Positions 45,501 through 58,100 of a DNA stretch of 64,000 nucleotides are shown here, piece by piece. This DNA is from Parapristionchus giblindavisi. Its lineage: Eukaryota; Nematoda; Chromadorea; Rhabditida; Diplogasteridae. The notes below the pieces were generated by a model, which saw only the letters and a program-made list of their open reading frames with translations, had not been told where the DNA came from and did not search any database. The position numbers and the translations under genes are program-made. Where the stretch lies: assembly GCA_943737045.1 (NCBI GenBank), contig CALSFV010000058.1:496001-560000 (forward strand), written 5' to 3'. The number at the start of each line of letters is the position of its first letter. Within the stretch, counting starts at the first letter, position 1.

Positions 45501-48500
45501 GAGTGATTCCCTGGTCGAATCTGGGCTAGACCCTTGCTTCTGAGTTATTCCCTGGTCGAATCTTTGCTAGCCCCTTGCTTCTGAGTGATTCCCTGGTCGA
45601 ATCTTTGCTAGCCCCTTGCTTCTGAGTGATTCCCTGGTCGAATCTGGGCTAGCCCCTTGCTTCTGAGTGATTCCCTGGTCGAATCTAGGCTAGCCCCTTG
45701 CTTCTGAGTGATTCCCTGGTCGAATCTGGGCTAGCCCCTTGCTTCTGAGTGATTCCCTGGTCGAATCTGGGCTAGCCCCTTGCTTCTGAGTGATTCCCTG
45801 GTCGAATCTGGGCTAGCCCCTTGCTTCTGAGTGATTCCCTGGTCGAATCTGGGCTAGCCCCTTGCTTCTGAGTGATAACCTGGTCGAATCTGGACTAGCC
45901 CCTTGCTTCTGAGCGATTCCCAGATCGAATCTTTGCTAGCCCCTTGCTTCTGAGTGATTCCCTGGTCGAATCTGGGCTAGCCCCTTGCTTCTGAGTGATT
46001 CCCTGGTCGAATCTGGGCTAGCCCCTTGCTTCTGAGTGATTCCCTGGTCGAATCTGGGCTAGCCCCTTGCTTCTGAGTGATACCCTGGTCGAATCTGGGC
46101 TAGCCCCTTACTTCTGAGTGATTCCCTGGTCGAATCTGGGCTAGCCCCTTGCTTCTGAGTGATTCCCTGGTCGAATCTGGGCTAGCCCCTTGCTTCTGAG
46201 TGATTCCCTGGTCGAATCTGGGCTAGCCCCTTGCTTCTGAGTGATTCCCTGGTCGAATCTGGGCTAGCCCCTTGCTTCTGAGTGATACCCTGGTCGAATC
46301 TGGGCTAGCCCCTTGCTTCTGAGTGATTCCCTGGTCGAATCTGGGCTAGCCCCTTGCTTCTGAGTGATTCCCTGGTCGAATCTGGGCTAGCCCCTTGCTT
46401 CTGAATGATTCCCTGGTCGAATCTGGGCTAGCCCCTTGCTTCTGAGTGATTCCCTGGTCGAATCTGGGCTAGCCCCTTGCTTCTGAGTGATTCCCTGGTC
46501 GAATCTGGGCTAGCCCCTTGCTTCTGAGTGATTCCCTGGTCGAATCTGGGCTAGCCCCTTGCTTCTGAGTGATAACCTGGTCGAAACTGGGCTAGCCCCT
46601 TGCTTCTGAGTGATTCCCTGGTCGAATCTGGACTAGCCCCTTGCTTCTGAGTGATTCCCTGGTCGAATCTTTGCTAGCCCCTTGCTTCTGAGTGATTCCC
46701 TGGTCGAATCTGGGCTAGCCCCTTGCTTCTGAGTGATACCCTGGTAGAATCTGGGCTAGCCCCTTGCTTCTGAGTGATTCCCTGGTCGAATCTGGGCTAG
46801 CCCCTTGCTTCTGAGTGATTCCCTGGTCGAATCTAGGCTAGCCCCTTGCTTCTGATTGTTTCCCTGGTCGAATCTTTGCTAGCCCCTTGCTTCTGAGTGA
46901 TTCCCTGGTCGAATCTGGGCTAGCCCCTTGCTTCTGAGTGATTCCCTGGTCGAATCTGGGCTAGCCCCTTGCTTCTGAGTGATTCCCTGGTCGAATCTGG
47001 GCTAGACCCTTGCTTCTGAGTTATTCCCTGGTCGAATCTTTGCTAGCCCCTTGCTTCTGAGTGATTCCCTGGTCGAATCTTTGCTAGCCCCTTGCTTCTG
47101 AGTGATTCCCTGGTCGAATCTGGGCTAGCCCCTTGCTTCTGAGTGATTCCCTGGTCGAATCTGGGCTAGCCCCTTGCTTCTGAGTGATTCCCTGGTCGAA
47201 TCTGGGCTAGCCCCTTGCTTCTGAGTGATTCCCAGATCGAATCTGGGCTAGCCCCTTGCTTCTGAGTGATTCCCTGGTCGAATCTGGGCTAGCCCCTTGC
47301 TTCTGAGTGATTCCCTGGTCGAATCTGGGCTAGCCCCTTGCTTCTGAGTGATTCCCTGGTCGAATCTGGGCTAGCCCCTTGCTTCTGAGTGATTCCCTGG
47401 TCGAATCTGGGCTAGCCCCTTGCTTCTGAGTGATACCCTGGTCGAATCTGGGCTAGCCCCTTGCTTCTGAGTGTTTCCCTGGTCGAATCTGGGCTAGCCC
47501 CTTGCTTCTGAGTGATAACCTGGTCGAATCTGGGCTAGCCCCTTGCTTCTGAGTGATACCCTGGTCGAATCTGGGCTAGCCCCTTGCTTCTGAGTGATTC
47601 CCTGGTCGAATCTGGGCTAGCCCCTTGCTTCTGAGTGATTCCCTGGTCGAATCTGGGCTAGCCCCTTGCTTCTGAGTGATTCCCTGGTCGAATCTGGGCT
47701 AGCCCCTTGCTTCTGAGTGATAACCTGGTCGAATCTGGGCTAGCCCCTTGCTTCTGAGTGATACCCTGGTCGAATCTGGGCTAGCCCCTTGCTTCTGAGT
47801 GATTCCCTGGTCGAATCTGGGCTAGCCCCTTGCTTCTGAGTGATTCCCTGGTCGAATCTGGGCTAGCCCCTTGCTTCTGAGTGATTCCCTGGTCGAATCT
47901 GGGCTAGCCCCTTGCTTCTGAGTGATTCCCTGGTCGAATCTGGACTAGCCCCTTGCTTCTGAGTGATTCCTTGGTCGAATCTTTGCTAGCCCCTTGCTTC
48001 TGAGTGATTCCCTGGTCGAATCTGGGCTAGCCCCTTGCTTCTGAGTGATTCCCTGGTCGAATCTGGGCTAGACCCTTGCTTCTGAGTTATTCCCTGGTCG
48101 AATCTTTGCTAGCCCCTTGCTTCTGAGTGATTCCCTGGTCGAATCTTTGCTAGCCCCTTGCTTCTGAGTGATTCCCTGGTCGAATCTGGGCTAGCCCCTT
48201 GCTTCTGAGTGATTCCCTGGTCGAATCTGGGCTAGCCCCTTGCTTCTGAGTGATTCCCTGGTCGAATCTGGGCTAGCCCCTTGCTTCTGAGTGATTCCCA
48301 GATCGAATCTGGGCTAGCCCCTTGCTTCTGAGTGATTCCCTGGTCGAATCTGGGCTAGCCCCTTGCTTCTGAGTGATTCCCTGGTCGAATCTGGGCTAGC
48401 CCCTTGCTTCTGAGTGATTCCCTGGTCGAATCTGGGCTAGCCCCTTGCTTCTGAGTGATTCCCTGGTCGAATCTGGGCTAGCCCCTTGCTTCTGAGTGAT

Positions 48501-51500
48501 TCCCTGGTCGAATCTGGGCTAGCCCCTTGCTTCTGAGTGATTCCCTGGTCGAATCTGGGCTAGCCCCTTGCTTCTGAGTGATTCCCTGGTCGAATCTAGG
48601 CTAGCCCCTTGCTTCTGAGTGATTCCCTGGTCGAATCTGGGCTAGCCCCTTGCTTCTGAGTGATTCCCTGGTCGAATCTGGGCTAGCCCCTTGCTTCTGA
48701 GTGATTCCCTGGTCGAATCTGGGCTAGCCCCTTGCTTCTGAGTGATAACCTGGTCGAAACTGGGCTAGCCCCTTGCTTCTGAGTGATTCCCTGGTCGAAT
48801 CTGGACTAGCCCCTTGCTTCTGAGCGATTCCCAGATCGAATCTTTGCTAGCCCCTTGCTTCTGAGTGATTCCCTGGTCGAATCTGGGCTAGCCCCTTGCT
48901 TCTGAGTGATTCCCAGGTCGAATCTGGGCTAGCCCCTTGCTTCTGAGTGATTCCCTGGTCGAATCTGGGCTAGCCCCTTGCTTCTGAGTGATTCCCTGGT
49001 CGAATCTGGGCTAGCCCCTTGCTTCTGAGTGATTCCCTGGTCGAATCTGGGCTAGCCCCTTGCTTCTGAGTGATTCCCTGGTCGAATCTAGGCTAGCCCC
49101 TTGCTTCTGAGTGATTCCCTGGTCGAATCTGGGCTAGCCCCTTGCTTCTGAGTGATTCCCTGGTCGAATCTGGGCTAGCCCCTTGCTTCTGAGTGATTCC
49201 CTGGTCGAATCTGGGCTAGCCCCTTGCTTCTGAGTGATAACCTGGTCGAAACTGGGCTAGCCCCTTGCTTCTGAGTGATTCCCTGGTCGAATCTGGACTA
49301 GCCCCTTGCTTCTGAGCGATTCCCAGATCGAATCTTTGCTAGCCCCTTGCTTCTGAGTGATTCCCTGGTCGAATCTGGGCTAGCCCCTTGCTTCTGAGTG
49401 ATTCCCTGGTCGAATCTGGGCTAGCCCCTTGCTTCTGAGTGATTCCCTGGTCGAATCTGGGCTAGCCCCTTGCTTCTGAGTGATACCCTGGTCGAATCTG
49501 GGCTAGCCCCTTACTTCTGAGTGATTCCCTGGTCGAATCTGGGCTAGCCCCTTGCTTCTGAGTGATTCCCTGGTCGAATCTGGGCTAGCCCCTTGCTTCT
49601 GAGTGATTCCCTGGTCGAATCTGGGCTAGCCCCTTGCTTCTGAGTGATTCCCTGGTCGAATCTGGGCTAGCCCCTTGCTTCTGAGTGATTCCCTGGTCGA
49701 ATCTGGGCTAGCCCCTTGCTTCTGAGTGATTCCCTGGTCGAATCTGGGCTAGCCCCTTGCTTCTGAATGATTCCCTGGTCGAATCTGGGCTAGCCCCTTG
49801 CTTCTGAGTGATAACCTGGTCGAAACTGGGCTAGCCCCTTGCTTCTGAGTGATTCCCTGGTCGAATCTGGACTAGCCCCTTGCTTCTGAGCGATTCCCAG
49901 ATCGAATCTTTGCTAGCCCCTTGCTTCTGAGTGATTCCCTGGTCGAATCTGGGCTAGCCCCTTGCTTCTGAGTGATTCCCAGGTCGAATCTGGGCTAGCC
50001 CCTTGCTTCTGAGTGATTCCCTGGTCGAATCTGGGCTAGCCCCTTGCTTCTGAGTGATTCCCTGGTCGAATCTGGGCTAGCCCCTTGCTTCTGAGTGATT
50101 CCCTGGTCGAATCTGGGCTAGCCCCTTGCTTCTGAGTGATTCCCTGGTCGAATCTAGGCTAGCCCCTTGCTTCTGAGTGATTCCCTGGTCGAATCTGGGC
50201 TAGCCCCTTGCTTCTGAGTGATTCCCTGGTCGAATCTGGGCTAGCCCCTTGCTTCTGAGTGATTCCCTGGTCGAATCTGGGCTAGCCCCTTGCTTCTGAG
50301 TGATAACCTGGTCGAAACTGGGCTAGCCCCTTGCTTCTGAGTGATTCCCTGGTCGAATCTGGACTAGCCCCTTGCTTCTGAGCGATTCCCAGATCGAATC
50401 TTTGCTAGCCCCTTGCTTCTGAGTGATTCCCTGGTCGAATCTGGGCTAGCCCCTTGCTTCTGAGTGATTCCCTGGTCGAATCTGGGCTAGCCCCTTGCTT
50501 CTGAGTGATTCCCTGGTCGAATCTGGGCTAGCCCCTTGCTTCTGAGTGATACCCTGGTCGAATCTGGGCTAGCCCCTTACTTCTGAGTGATTCCCTGGTC
50601 GAATCTGGGCTAGCCCCTTGCTTCTGAGTGATTCCCTGGTCGAATCTGGGCTAGCCCCTTGCTTCTGAGTGATTCCCTGGTCGAATCTGGGCTAGCCCCT
50701 TGCTTCTGAGTGATTCCCTGGTCGAATCTGGGCTAGCCCCTTGCTTCTGAGTGATTCCCTGGTCGAATCTGGGCTAGCCCCTTGCTTCTGAGTGATTCCC
50801 TGGTCGAATCTGGGCTAGCCCCTTGCTTCTGAATGATTCCCTGGTCGAATCTGGGCTAGCCCCTTGCTTCTGAGTGATTCCCTGGTCGAATCTGGGCTAG
50901 CCCCTTGCTTCTGAGTGATTCCCTGGTCGAATCTGGGCTAGCCCCTTGCTTCTGAGTGATTCCCTGGTCGAATCTGGGCAAGCCCCTTGCTTCTGAGTGA
51001 TAACCTGGTCGAAACTGGGCTAGCCCCTTGCTTCTGAGTGATTCCCTGGTCGAATCTGGACTAGCCCCTTGCTTCTGAGTGATTCCCTGGTCGAATCTTT
51101 GCTAGCCCCTTGCTTCTGAGTGATTCCCTGGTCGAATCTGGGCTAGCCCCTTGCTTCTGAGTGATACCCTGGTAGAATCTGGGCTAGCCCCTTGCTTCTG
51201 AGTGATTCCCTGGTCGAATCTGGGCTAGCCCCTTGCTTCTGAGTGATTCCCTGGTCGAATCTAGGCTAGCCCCTTGCTTCTGATTGTTTCCCTGGTCGAA
51301 TCTTTGCTAGCCCCTTGCTTCTGAGTGATTCCCTGGTCGAATCTGGGCTAGCCCCTTGCTTCTGAGTGATTCCCTGGTCGAATCTGGGCTAGCCCCTTGC
51401 TTCTGAGTGATTCCCTGGTCGAATCTGGGCTAGACCCTTGCTTCTGAGTTATTCCCTGGTCGAATCTTTGCTAGCCCCTTGCTTCTGAGTGATTCCCTGG

Positions 51501-54054
51501 TCGAATCTTTGCTAGCCCCTTGCTTCTGAGTGATTCCCTGGTCGAATCTGGGCTAGCCCCTTGCTTCTGAGTGATTCCCTGGTCGAATCTGGGCTAGCCC
51601 CTTGCTTCTGAGTGATTCCCTGGTCGAATCTGGGCTAGCCCCTTGCTTCTGAGTGATTCCCAGATCGAATCTGGGCTAGCCCCTTGCTTCTGAGTGATTC
51701 CCTGGTCGAATCTGGGCTAGCCCCTTGCTTCTGAGTGATTCCCTGGTCGAATCTGGGCTAGCCCCTTGCTTCTGAGTGATTCCCTGGTCGAATCTGGGCT
51801 AGCCCCTTGCTTCTGAGTGATTCCCTGGTCGAATCTGGGCTAGCCCCTTGCTTCTGAGTGATACCCTGGTCGAATCTGGGCTAGCCCCTTGCTTCTGAGT
51901 GTTTCCCTGGTCGAATCTGGGCTAGCCCCTTGCTTCTGAGTGATAACCTGGTCGAATCTGGGCTAGCCCCTTGCTTCTGAGTGATACCCTGGTCGAATCT
52001 GGGCTAGCCCCTTGCTTCTGAGTGATTCCCTGGTCGAATCTGGGCTAGCCCCTTGCTTCTGAGTGATTCCCTGGTCGAATCTGGGCTAGCCCCTTGCTTC
52101 TGAGTGATTCCCTGGTCGAATCTGGGCTAGCCCCTTGCTTCTGAGTGATAACCTGGTCGAATCTGGGCTAGCCCCTTGCTTCTGAGTGATACCCTGGTCG
52201 AATCTGGGCTAGCCCCTTGCTTCTGAGTGATTCCCTGGTCGAATCTGGGCTAGCCCCTTGCTTCTGAGTGATTCCCTGGTCGAATCTGGGCTAGCCCCTT
52301 GCTTCTGAGTGATTCCCTGGTCGAATCTGGGCTAGCCCCTTGCTTCTGAGTGATTCCCTGGTCGAATCTGGACTAGCCCCTTGCTTCTGAGTGATTCCTT
52401 GGTCGAATCTTTGCTAGCCCCTTGCTTCTGAGTGATTCCCTGGTCGAATCTGGGCTAGCCCCTTGCTTCTGACTGATTCCCTGGTCGAATCTGGGCTAGC
52501 CCCTTGCTTCTGAGTGATTCCCTGGTCGAATCTGGGCTAGCCCCTTGCTTCTGAGTTATTCCCTGGTCGAATCTGGGCTAGCCCCTTGCTTCTGAGTGAT
52601 AACCTGGTCGAAACTGGGCTAGCCCCTTGCTTCTGAGTGATTCCCTGGTCGAATCTGGACTAGCCCCTTGCTTCTGAGTGATTCCCTGGTCGAATCTTTG
52701 CTAGCCCCTTGCTTCTGAGTGATTCCCTGGTCGAATCTGGGCTAGCCCCTTGCTTCTGAGTGATACCCTGGTAGAATCTGGGCTAGCCCCTTGCTTCTGA
52801 GTGATTCCCTGGTCGAATCTGGGCTAGCCCCTTGCTTCTGAGTGATTCCCTGGTCGAATCTAGGCTAGCCCCTTGCTTCTGATTGTTTCCCTGGTCGAAT
52901 CTTTGCTAGCCCCTTGCTTCTGAGTGATTCCCTGGTCGAATCTGGGCTAGCCCCTTGCTTCTTAGTGATTCCCTGGTCGAATCTGGGCTACCCCCTTGCT
53001 TCTGAGTGATTCCCTGGTCGAATCTGGGCTAGACCCTTGCTTCTGAGTTATTCCCTGGTCGAATCTTTGCTAGCCCCTTGCTTCTGAGTGATTCCCTGGT
53101 CGAATCTTTGCTAGCCCCTTGCTTCTGAGTGATTCCCTGGTCGAATCTGGGCTAGCCCCTTGCTTCTGAGTGATTCCCTGGTCGAATCTGGGCTAGCCAA
53201 TTGCTTCTGAGTGATTCCCTGGTCGAATCTGGGCTAGCCCCTTGCTTCTGAGTGATTCCCAGATCGAATCTGGGCTAGCCCCTTGCTTCTGAGTGATTCC
53301 CTGGTCGAATCTGGGCTAGCCCCTTGCTTCTGAGTGATTCCCTGGTCGAATCTGGGCTAGCCCCTTGCTTCTGAGTGATTCCCTGGTCGAATCTGGGCTA
53401 GCCCCTTGCTTCTGAGTGATTCCCTGGTCGAATCTGGGCTAGCCCCTTGCTTCTGAGTGATTCCCTGGTCGAATCTGGGCTAGCCCCTTGCTTCTGAGTG
53501 ATAACCTGGTCGAAACTGGGCTAGCCCCTTGCTTCTGAGTGATTCCCTGGTCGAATCTGGACTAGCCCCTTGCTTCTGAGCGATTCCCAGATCGAATCTT
53601 TGCTAGCCCCTTGCTTCTGAGTGATTCCCTGGTCGAATCTGGGCTAGCCCCTTGCTTCTGAGTGATTCCCTGGTCGAATCTGGGCTAGCCCCTTGCTTCT
53701 GAGTGATTCCCTGGTCGAATCTGGGCTAGCCCCTTGCTTCTGAGTGATACCCTGGTCGAATCTGGGCTAGCCCCTTACTTCTGAGTGATTCCCTGGTCGA
53801 ATCTGGGCTAGCCCCTTGCTTCTGAGTGATTCCCTGGTCGAATCTGGGCTAGCCCCTTGCTTCTGAGTGATTCCCTGGTCGAATCTGGGCTAGCCCCTTG
53901 CTTCTGAGTGATTCCCTGGTCGAATCTGGGCTAGCCCCTTGCTTCTGAGTGATACCCTGGTCGAATCTGGGCTAGCCCCTTGCTTCTGAGTGATTCCCTG
54001 GTCGAATCTGGGCTAGCCCCTTGCTTCTGAGTGATTCCCTGGTCGAATCTGGGC

Positions 54055-54094
54055 TAGCCCCTTATTCTGAATGATTCCCTGGTCGAATCTGGGC
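54055..54094. repeat. 40-bp deleted satellite monomer
   Basis: Unit with one base missing (CCCCTTATTCTGAATG in place of CCCCTTGCTTCTGAATG). It explains the 737-bp rather than 738-bp spacing between the ATAACC markers at 53501 and 54238. Confidence 0.9.
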
Positions 54095-55140
54095 TAGCCC
54101 CTTGCTTCTGAGTGATTCCCTGGTCGAATCTGGGCTAGCCCCTTGCTTCTGAGTGATTCCCTGGTCGAATCTGGGCTAGCCCCTTGCTTCTGAGTGATTC
54201 CCTGGTCGAATCTGGGCTAGCCCCTTGCTTCTGAGTGATAACCTGGTCGAAACTGGGCTAGCCCCTTGCTTCTGAGTGATTCCCTGGTCGAATCTGGACT
54301 AGCCCCTTGCTTCTGAGTGATTCCCTGGTCGAATCTTTGCTAGCCCCTTGCTTCTGAGTGATTCCCTGGTCGAATCTGGGCTAGCCCCTTGCTTCTGAGT
54401 GATACCCTGGTAGAATCTGGGCTAGCCCCTTGCTTCTGAGTGATTCCCTGGTCGAATCTGGGCTAGCCCCTTGCTTCTGAGTGATTCCCTGGTCGAATCT
54501 AGGCTAGCCCCTTGCTTCTGATTGTTTCCCTGGTCGAATCTTTGCTAGCCCCTTGCTTCTGAGTGATTCCCTGGTCGAATCTGGGCTAGCCCCTTGCTTC
54601 TGAGTGATTCCCTGGTCGAATCTGGGCTAGCCCCTTGCTTCTGAGTGATTCCCTGGTCGAATCTGGGCTAGACCCTTGCTTCTGAGTTATTCCCTGGTCG
54701 AATCTTTGCTAGCCCCTTGCTTCTGAGTGATTCCCTGGTCGAATCTTTGCTAGCCCCTTGCTTCTGAGTGATTCCCTGGTCGAATCTGGGCTAGCCCCTT
54801 GCTTCTGAGTGATTCCCTGGTCGAATCTGGGCTAGCCCCTTGCTTCTGAGTGATTCCCTGGTCGAATCTGGGCTAGCCCCTTGCTTCTGAGTGATTCCCA
54901 GATCGAATCTGGGCTAGCCCCTTGCTTCTGAGTGATTCCCTGGTCGAATCTGGGCTAGCCCCTTGCTTCTGAGTGATTCCCTGGTCGAATCTGGGCTAGC
55001 CCCTTGCTTCTGAGTGATACCCTGGTCGAATCTGGGCTAGCCCCTTGCTTCTGAGTGATTCCCTGGTCGAATCTGGGCTAGCCCCTTGCTTCTGAGTGAT
55101 AACCTGGTCGAATCTGGGCTAGCCCCTTGCTTCTGAGTGA

Positions 55141-58100
55141 TACCCTGGTCGAATCTGGGCTAGCCCCTTGCTGCTGAGTGTTACCCTGGTCGAATCTGGG
55201 CTAGCCCCTTGCTTCTGAGTGATTCCCTGGTCGAATCTGGGCTAGCCCCTTGCTTCTGAGTGATTCCCTGGTCGAATCTGGGCTAGCCCCTTGCTTCTGA
55301 GTGATTCCCTGGTCGAATCTGGGCTAGCCCCTTGCTTCTGAGTGATAACCTGGTCGAATCTGGGCTAGCCCCTTGCTTCTGAGTGATACCCTGGTCGAAT
55401 CTGGGCTAGCCCCTTGCTGCTGAGTGTTACCCTGGTCGAATCTGGGCTAGCCCCTTGCTTCTGAGTGATTCCCTGGTCGAATCTGGGCTAGCCCCTTGCT
55501 TCTGAGTGATACCCTGGTCGAATCTGGGCTAGCCCCTTGCTTCTGAGTGATTCCCTGGTCGAATCTGGGCTAGCCCCTTGCTTCTGAGTGATTCCCTGGT
55601 CGAATCTGGGCTAGCCCCTTGCTTCTGAGTGATTCCCTGGTCGAATCTGGGCTAGCCCCTTGCTTCTGAGTGATTCCCTGATCGAATCTGGGCTAGCCCC
55701 TTGCTTCTGAGTGATTCCCTGGTCGAATCTGGGCTAGCCCCTTGCTTCTGAGTGATTCCCTTGTCGAATATGGGCTAGCCCCTTGCTTCTGAGTGATTCC
55801 CTGGTCGAATCTGGACTAGCCCCTTGCTTCTGAGTGATTCCCTGGTCGAATCTGGGCTAGCCCCTTGCTTCTGAGTGATAACCTGGTCGAATCTGGGCTA
55901 GCCCCTTGCTTCTGAGTGATACCCTGGTCGAATCTGGGCTAGCCCCTTGCTTCTGAGTGATTCCCTGGTCGAATCTGGGCTAGCCCCTTGCTTCTGAGTG
56001 ATTCCCTGGTCGAATCTGGGCTAGCCCCTTGCTTCTGAGTGATTCCCTGGTCGAATCTGGGCTAGCCCCTTGCTTCTGAGTGATTTCCTGGTCGAATCTT
56101 GGCTAGCCCCTTGCTTCTGAGTGATTCCCTTGTCGAATATGGGCTAGCCCCTTGCTTCTGAGTGATTCCCTGGTCGAATCTGGACTAGCCCCTTGCTTCT
56201 GAGTGATTCCCTGGTCGAATCTGGGCTAGCCCCTTGCTTCTGAGTGATAACCTGGTCGAATCTGGGCTAGCCCCTTGCTTCTGAGTGATACCCTGGTCGA
56301 ATCTGGGCTAGCCCCTTGCTTCTGAGTGATTCCCTGGTCGAATCTGGGCTAGCCCCTTGCTTCTGAGTGATTCCCTGGTCGAATCTGGGCTAGCCCCTTG
56401 CTTCTGAGTGATTCCCTGGACGAATCTGGGCTAGCCCCTTGCTTCTGAGTGATTCCCTGGTCGAATCTGGGCTAGCCCCTTGCTTCTGAGTGATTCCCTG
56501 GTCGAATCTGGGCTAGCCCCTTGCTTCTGAGTGATAACCTGGTCGAATCTGGGCTAGCCCCTTGCTTCTGAGTGATACCCTGGTCGAATCTGGGCTAGCC
56601 CCTTGCTTCTGAGTGATTCCCTGGTCGAATCTGGGCTAGCCCCTTGCTTCTGAGTGATTCCCTGGTCGAATCTGGGCTAGCCCCTTGCTTCTGAGTGATA
56701 ACCTGGTCGAATCTGGGCTAGCCCCTTGCTTCTGAGTGATACCCTGGTCGAATCTGGGCTAGCCCCTTGCTTCTGAGTGATTCCCTGGTCGAATCTGGGC
56801 TAGCCCCTTGCTTCTGAGTGATTCCCTGGTCGAATCTGGGCTAGCCCCTTGCTTCTGAGTGATTCCCTGGTCGAATCTGGGCTAGCCCCTTGCTTCTGAG
56901 TGATACTCTGGTCGAATCTGGGCTAGCCCCTTGCATCTGAGTGATTCCCTGGTCGAATCTGGGCTAGCCCCTTGCTTCTGAGTGATTCCCTGGTCGAATC
57001 TGGGCTAGCCCCTTGCTTCTGAGTGATTCCCTGGTCGAATCTGGGCTAGCCCCTTGCTTCTGAGTTATTCCCTGGTCGAATCTGGGCTAGCCCCTTGCTT
57101 CTGAGTGATACTCTGGTCGAATCTGGGCTAGCCCCTTGCATCTGAGTGATTCCCTGGTCGAATCTGGGCTAGCCCCTTGCTTCTGAGTGATTCCCTGGTC
57201 GAATCTGGGCTAGCCCCTTGCTTCTGAGTGATTCCCTGGTCGAATCTGGACTAGCCCCTTGCTTCTGAGTTATTCCCTGGTCGAATCTGGGCTAGCCCCT
57301 TGCTTCTGAGTGATTCCCTGGTCGAATCTTTGCTAGCCCCTTGCTTCTGAGTGATTCCCTGGTCGAATCTGGGCAAGCCCCTTGCTTCTGAGTGATTCCC
57401 TGGTCGAATCTGGGCTAGTCCCTTGCTTCTGAGTGATTCCCTGGTCGAATCTGGGCTAGCCCCTTGCTTCTGAGTTATTCCCTGGTCGAATCTGGGCTAG
57501 CCCTTGCTTCTGAGTGATTCCCTGGTCGAATCTGGGCTAGCCCCTTGCTTCTGAGTGATTCCCTGGTCGAATCTGGACTAGCCCCTTGCTTCTGAGTGAT
57601 TCCCTGGTCGAATCTGGACTAGCCCCTTGCTTCTGAGTGATTCCCTGGTCGAATCTGGGCTAGCCCCTTGCTTCTGAGTGATTCCCTGGTCGAATCTGGG
57701 CTAGCCCCTTGCTTCTGAGTGATTCCCTGGTCGAATCTGTTCTAGCCCCTTGCTTCTGAGTGATACCCTGGTCGAATCTGGGCTAGCCCCTTGCTTCTGA
57801 GTGATTCCCTGGTCGAATCTGGGCTAGCCCCTTGCTTCTGAGTGATTCCCTGGTCGAATCTGGGCTAGCCCCTTGCTTCTGAGTGATTCCCTGGTCGAAT
57901 CTGGGGTAGCCCCTTGCTTCTGAGTGATACCCTGGTCGAATCTGGGCTAGCCACTTGCTTCTGAGTGATTCCCTGGTCGAATCTGGGCTAGCCCCTTGCT
58001 TCTGAGTGATTCCCTGGTCGAATCTGGGCTAGCCCCTTGCTTCTGAGTGATACTCTGGTCGAATCTGGGCTAGCGTATTGCTTCTGAGTGATACCCTGGT

